Positions 59,616 through 64,000 of a stretch of DNA of 64,000 nt are shown one piece after another. The stretch is from Proteiniphilum acetatigenes DSM 18083 (GTDB lineage: Bacteria; Bacteroidota; Bacteroidia; Bacteroidales; Dysgonomonadaceae): contig NZ_KB905698.1 of NCBI RefSeq assembly GCF_000380985.1, forward strand, positions 62,001 to 126,000, given 5' to 3'. A program made the position numbers and the translations under genes. Numbering within the stretch: the stretch's first letter is position 1; every line of letters starts with the position of its first letter. The notes below the pieces were generated by a model that saw nothing but the letters and a program-made list of their open reading frames with translations, searched no databases and was not told where the DNA came from.

Positions 59616-62600
59616 ATGCTGAAAATATTTGTAGAAAGGCCGGTGCTTGCCACCGTTATTTCGATCCTGATAGTAGTGTTGGGCATAATAGGCCTGGCTA
59701 CGCTTCCCGTAGAGCAATATCCCAATATTTCTCCTCCCACCATACGTGTATCCACTAATTATAGTGGAGCAAGCGCAGAAGTGGTGATGAACAGCGTGAT
59801 CATACCGTTGGAAGAGCAGATAAACGGTGTGGAAGGTATGACCTATATGACTTCCACCGCTACAAACAGTGGTTCCGGAAGTATCACTGTATATTTTGAA
59901 CCGGGGGTTAATCAGGATATCGCTGCCGTGATGGTACAAAACCGGGTAAGCCAGGCAACCTCCCTCCTTCCGGCAGAAGTTACACGATCCGGTGTAACCG
60001 TTGCAAAACAGCAGAGTGATAATGTGTTGACAATCTCTTTATCGTCCACCAATCCGGATCATGACCAGGCGTTTATCCAGAATTATACCGATATCAACGT
60101 ACTGCCTCAGATAAAACGTGTGATGGGTGTGGGTGATGCCAGCGTAATGGGAGCAAAGACATATTCAATGCGAATCTGGCTGAATCCAAACCTTATGGCA
60201 TCCTACAATCTGACTCCTGCCGAGGTGCAGGCAGCGTTAAACGACCAGAATGTGGAAGCAGCTCCGGGTTCAATCGGCCAAAACAGCGATCAGACATTTG
60301 AATATTCACTGCAATATACCGGAAGATTAAAGTCGGTAGAAGAGTTCGAGAACATTATTATCCGTTCTCAGGACGGACATATACTCCGTCTGGGCGATGT
60401 GGCAGAGGTTGAATTAGGAGCCCTGTTTTACGCAGTAATGTCGGCTACCGATGGTACCCCTTCGGTAGTGATGCAGGTAAGCCAGATCGCCGGCTCCAAT
60501 GCTACCGAGTTGATCAAAAATATAAAAGCGACACTCGATGAAGCCTCAAAGACGTTCCCTCCGGGTTTTAAATTCGTCTATATGGCAGACGCCAGCGAAT
60601 TTTTAGATGCATCTATCTCCAAAGTTATCTCCACCTTCTTTGAAGCGTTTCTGCTTGTATTTCTGGTAGTTTTTGTCTTTCTACAAAGTTTCCGTTCCAC
60701 CCTAATACCTGCAATAGCTGTTCCGGTAGCCATTATAGGAACTTTCTTCGTGTTACAGGTAATGGGATTTTCGATCAACCTGTTGACGCTGTTCGCCCTT
60801 ATCCTTGCCATCGGTATTGTGGTGGACGACGCCATAGTGGTGGTCGAAGCAGTACATGCCCAATTGGAGAAGGGAGTTAAAAATGCGAAAGAAGCGACCC
60901 TGTTGACATTAAAGGAGATAGCCCCGGCCATTATATCCATTACGCTGGTGATGGCATCGGTATTTATTCCGGTCAGCTTTATCGGGGGGACGAGCGGTGT
61001 CTTCTACAGACAATTCGGCCTCACGCTGGCAGTGGCTATTTTTATTTCAGCTATCAACGCTCTCACATTAAGTCCCTCGTTGAGTGCATTGTTACTCACT
61101 TCACCGCACGCAGCAGAGGCGGCAGAGAAGAAAAATATATTCAAGCGTTTTACGGCATGGTTTAACAAATGGTTTCAGAAACTGACCGATCAATATGAAA
61201 AAACATTGCGTTATCTGGGAAAGAAAAATCACCGCTGGATAACCGTAGTAATGATTTTAGTATTCAGCCTGGCACTGTTTTTATTGATGAGAACTACCCC
61301 CACCGGATTTGTTCCCCAGGAGGATAGCGGATCGGTACTCTGTATGATCACCCTGCCGCCGGGATCCTCACTCGAGAGGACTGACTCGATGGTGCACCGG
61401 GCATACGAAATCGCAAAAGAAATACCGGAGGTGGCACACATTTCAAGTATCAGCGGTGTTAACTTTATGAGTGGTCTGGGCAGCCCTTACGGCACACTCA
61501 TCATCAAACTGACACCCTGGAAAGATAGAAAGAGGACAGCTTCAGATATAGTGACTGTTTTAACCGAAGAAACAAGCTCTATCATAGGTGCTTCGTTTAC
61601 GGTGTTCAGTTCTCCTACTTTAAGAGGGTTTGGTTTGAGTAGCGGTGTGGAGTTAAAGATGCAGGACAGGACAGGGGGGAATATCTACGATTTCTTCGAT
61701 GTCACACAGAATTTTCTGGGCAAGTTACAGGCCACAGATCAGATCCTGACCGCTTACACCACTTTTAATCCCAATTTTCCTCAGAAGCAGATAGAGGTGG
61801 ATATTGCCAAGGTAAAAGAATCGGGGTTACAACTCAACGATATTTTATCCACCCTGCAAATGTATATCGGCAGCATGTACACCTCCAACTTTACGTTGTA
61901 CGGAAAGCCCTACCGTGTTATTATACAGGCTTCACCCGAATATCGTAAAAATATGGATAACCTGGATGCTCTTTTTGTAAAAACAGCATCAGGCGAAATG
62001 GCTCCTATTACCGAATACCTGACAATAACCGACTTTTCCGGTCCACAATCCTACACCCGGTATAATATGTACGCGTCGATGGACGTAACCATTGTTCCCA
62101 ACTTTAGTGAAGGATACAGCACCGGTGACGTTATCGATCTTGTCGACCGGATGGGAGCGGACGAACTTCCGGTAGGATATGGCTTCGAATATACGGGGAT
62201 GACGCGCGAGGAGGTCAGCAGCGGTAACCAGACACTGCTTATTTTTGTGATCTGTCTGATATTCGTCTATCTCCTTCTCTGTGCCCTTTATGAAAGTTAT
62301 ATCATCCCTCTTTCTGTAATATTTTCGCTTCCGGTAGGTTTGGCAGGTGTATTTATCTTCCTGAAATTATTTGGGGTGACACAGGGTATTACTAATAACA
62401 TATACGTTCAGATCTCCCTTATCATGCTGATCGGTTTGTTGGCTAAAAACGCCATCCTGATTGTGGAGTTTGCCATCCAGCGACGAAAACAGGGAATGAA
62501 TATAGTGGAGGCAGCCGTCAAGGGAGCGGTGGCCCGTTTGCGTCCTATCCTGATGACCTCGTTTGCTTTCATTGCAGGACTGACACCCCTCTTTTTTGCA

Positions 62601-62798
62601 ACCGGAGCAGGTTCTGTCGGAAACCGTTCCATCGGTATCAGTGCCATTGGAGGTATGCTGATCGGAACCGTACTGGGTGTATTGATCATTCCTTCACTTT
62701 ACATCATATTCCAGACGCTACATGATAAATTCGCGAAATCAGGTATTGTGAACATAAGTGATGACTCAATAAACAAAAATAGCAATGAACAAAAATAA
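59616..62798 (+). CDS. RND multidrug efflux permease (HAE1/AcrB type)
   Basis: 1060 residues, normal length. MLKIFVERPVLATVISILIV begins TM1; LPVEQYPNISPPTIRVSTNY and AVMVQNRVSQATSLLP are typical of the AcrB pore domain. In TM4 the proton-relay pair Asp404 and Asp405 is visible in IGIVVDDAIVVVEAV. LMIGLLAKNAILIVEFA (TM10 region) carries the conserved Lys/Asn site. PILMTSFAFIAGLTPL also fits. It pumps hydrophobic drugs or other amphiphiles using proton motive force, from the periplasm through the outer-membrane channel. The last 14 bases overlap the outer-membrane factor gene. Confidence 0.95.
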   Translation: MLKIFVERPVLATVISILIVVLGIIGLATLPVEQYPNISPPTIRVSTNYSGASAEVVMNSVIIPLEEQINGVEGMTYMTSTATNSGSGSITVYFEPGVNQDIAAVMVQNRVSQATSLLPAEVTRSGVTVAKQQSDNVLTISLSSTNPDHDQAFIQNYTDINVLPQIKRVMGVGDASVMGAKTYSMRIWLNPNLMASYNLTPAEVQAALNDQNVEAAPGSIGQNSDQTFEYSLQYTGRLKSVEEFENIIIRSQDGHILRLGDVAEVELGALFYAVMSATDGTPSVVMQVSQIAGSNATELIKNIKATLDEASKTFPPGFKFVYMADASEFLDASISKVISTFFEAFLLVFLVVFVFLQSFRSTLIPAIAVPVAIIGTFFVLQVMGFSINLLTLFALILAIGIVVDDAIVVVEAVHAQLEKGVKNAKEATLLTLKEIAPAIISITLVMASVFIPVSFIGGTSGVFYRQFGLTLAVAIFISAINALTLSPSLSALLLTSPHAAEAAEKKNIFKRFTAWFNKWFQKLTDQYEKTLRYLGKKNHRWITVVMILVFSLALFLLMRTTPTGFVPQEDSGSVLCMITLPPGSSLERTDSMVHRAYEIAKEIPEVAHISSISGVNFMSGLGSPYGTLIIKLTPWKDRKRTASDIVTVLTEETSSIIGASFTVFSSPTLRGFGLSSGVELKMQDRTGGNIYDFFDVTQNFLGKLQATDQILTAYTTFNPNFPQKQIEVDIAKVKESGLQLNDILSTLQMYIGSMYTSNFTLYGKPYRVIIQASPEYRKNMDNLDALFVKTASGEMAPITEYLTITDFSGPQSYTRYNMYASMDVTIVPNFSEGYSTGDVIDLVDRMGADELPVGYGFEYTGMTREEVSSGNQTLLIFVICLIFVYLLLCALYESYIIPLSVIFSLPVGLAGVFIFLKLFGVTQGITNNIYVQISLIMLIGLLAKNAILIVEFAIQRRKQGMNIVEAAVKGAVARLRPILMTSFAFIAGLTPLFFATGAGSVGNRSIGISAIGGMLIGTVLGVLIIPSLYIIFQTLHDKFAKSGIVNISDDSINKNSNEQK

Positions 62799-64000
62799 AA
62801 ATATAGTACCGGTTATTTTCGCAGGGATCGTCTTTGTTTTTCTGGGATTATCCTCCTGTCAGGTGTTAAACCGCTACCAAACACCGGAAATAGATACGTC
62901 GGACCTATACAGGGACAGTCACGCAGATGATACAACCACCATTGCCGATATCCCCTGGAGGGAGTTTTTCACCGACACCTACCTGATTGGATTGATCGAG
63001 GAAGGTCTGGAGCACAACGCCGATTTACAGGTGGCGGTAACCGGTATCCGTCAGGCCGAAGCGATCCTGAATATGGCGCGCGCATCCTATTTCCCCACCG
63101 TATCACTTACAGGGCAGGTATCGAATATTACAACGAGTGATGCCAATAAAACACTCGCTTACAGTTCGAATAACGTTACATTGGGAATTGCGGCCTCGTG
63201 GGAACTGGACCTGTGGGGAAAACTGAACCGCCAGGCCAGGTCGAAATATGCATTGTTCCTGCAAAGCCATTCTTATAGAAACCTCATCCAGAGCTCACTT
63301 ATCGCCAATATTGCTACCTCTTATTACTCTCTGCTGGCGCTCGATGAGCAACTGCGCATCACTACAGAAACAGTCAATCTTCTGGAAAAAAATGTGGAAA
63401 CAATGAGGGCGCTGAAAGAGGCAGGGATGCAAAATGTAAATGAGGCCGCCGTAGAACAAAGTCGGGCTTTGATGTTAAGGACAAAATTGAGTATCTATGA
63501 TTTAGAAAGTGCTATCCATCAACTGGAAAACGGTATTTCAGTGATGCTGGGACGTAAACCCGGTGCAATAGAACGCTCGGCATTCGAGGCACAAACTGTC
63601 CCCACGGAGTTAGAGACAGGAGTTCCCGCCCAGCTATTGGCAAGACGTCCCGATGTAATACAGGCAGAACTTGACTTACGTTCTGCTTTTGAGTTGACAA
63701 ATGCGGCACAGGCGAGCTTTTATCCCTCTGTCACATTGAATCCGGGTTCGATGATAGGTTTCGCGGCCTCGGGCTTTACCAACTTCTTCAGCAGTGAAAA
63801 CTTATTGGCAAACGTTATCGGGGGATTAACCCAACCGATCTTCAACAGGGGACAATTGAAAGGAAACCTGAAAATAGCAAAAGCCCAACAGGAAGCAGCC
63901 CTGATTACTTTCAAAAATACCCTGCTAAGGGCGGGACAGGAAGTCTCGGATATCTTGTTTTCTTATGAATCATCCGTTAAAAAAAACAGTATCCGCCAGG
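62785..64000 (+). CDS. Outer-membrane efflux channel (TolC/OprM-like), C-terminus cut by window edge
   Basis: From ATG 62785 the frame is open to the end of the window (405 codons), about 60-70 residues short of the usual length. A lipobox (GLSSCQ) matches the NodT/OprM lipoprotein type. Motifs: DIPWREFFTDTYLIGLIEEG, a coiled-coil stretch (HNADLQVAVTGIRQAEA), AASWELDLWGKLNRQARS (the classic WELDLWG), ELLARRPDVIQAELDL-type sequence read here as PAQLLARRPDVIQAE, and FYPSVTLN. It completes the tripartite pump with the adaptor and permease upstream; translational overlap of 14 bp supports one operon. Confidence 0.93.
   Translation, partial: MNKNKNIVPVIFAGIVFVFLGLSSCQVLNRYQTPEIDTSDLYRDSHADDTTTIADIPWREFFTDTYLIGLIEEGLEHNADLQVAVTGIRQAEAILNMARASYFPTVSLTGQVSNITTSDANKTLAYSSNNVTLGIAASWELDLWGKLNRQARSKYALFLQSHSYRNLIQSSLIANIATSYYSLLALDEQLRITTETVNLLEKNVETMRALKEAGMQNVNEAAVEQSRALMLRTKLSIYDLESAIHQLENGISVMLGRKPGAIERSAFEAQTVPTELETGVPAQLLARRPDVIQAELDLRSAFELTNAAQASFYPSVTLNPGSMIGFAASGFTNFFSSENLLANVIGGLTQPIFNRGQLKGNLKIAKAQQEAALITFKNTLLRAGQEVSDILFSYESSVKKNSIRQ

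Overview
The window looks like chromosome from a Bacteroidota bacterium, most likely order Bacteroidales and plausibly a Dysgonomonadaceae-like lineage. The lineage is inference from gene content and was not searched. Supporting signs are a SusC/SusD utilisation locus, an ECF sigma/FecR pair, BACON and STN domains, near absence of Shine-Dalgarno sites, and repeated promoter boxes of the Bacteroidota type (TTTG, about 19-20 nt, TAnnTTTG).

Layout. 1-5 kb (minus): end of a GNAT-like gene, an MltF-like lytic transglycosylase, and a nitrogen operon (porin, P-II, AmtB) with a clear terminator. 5-13.3 kb (plus): housekeeping and envelope genes (HhH outer-membrane protein, ABC-F ATPase, TcdA, ArgS, PagL-like deacylase). 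13.3-22 kb (plus): a sugar cluster (GH95, GH92, sugar isomerase/epimerase, Tat-exported Gfo/Idh/MocA, ThuA). 21.8-29.8 kb: a patchy accessory zone with a peptidase, a cupin, a second Gfo/Idh/MocA protein, a type II toxin-antitoxin pair, a conserved unknown with an Asp tract, and at least three gene relics. 29.9-40.3 kb (minus): a beta-glucan-type PUL (SusC, SusD, glycan-binding lipoprotein, GH16, GH3). 40.6-46.5 kb (minus): a four-gene locus resembling a chaperone-usher fimbrial system (pilin, chaperone, tip-like subunit, usher-like barrel). 46.8-48.6 kb: FecR and ECF sigma. 48.7-52.1 kb: sufC-sufD-sufS without sufB. 52.3-55.4 kb: MlaE/MlaF-like transporter and a YihY/BrkB protein. 55.4-55.8 kb: RNase P RNA. 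55.9-58.1 kb: a LytTR regulator divergent from a DUF6051-like gene, with three phased repeats between them. 58.5-64 kb (plus): an RND efflux operon whose outer-membrane gene runs off the end.

Most interesting signals. (1) The usher-like fimbrial locus has its own consensus promoter, a roughly 430-nt structured leader and an attenuator-like hairpin after the pilin. It separates an ECF sigma/FecR pair from an STN-SusC receptor, which would normally be neighbours. (2) A 61-64 bp imperfect palindrome occurs three times with co-varying arm sequences; in two copies a TAnnTTTG box overlaps one arm just upstream of a gene. (3) A longer 115-155 bp repeat occurs three times, each time ending within about 10 bp of a start codon and in the orientation of that gene. 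(4) Three 19-20 bp phased GATTTCACCCC-like repeats lie between the LytTR gene and its divergent neighbour. All family names come from reading the translations; no database search was run.
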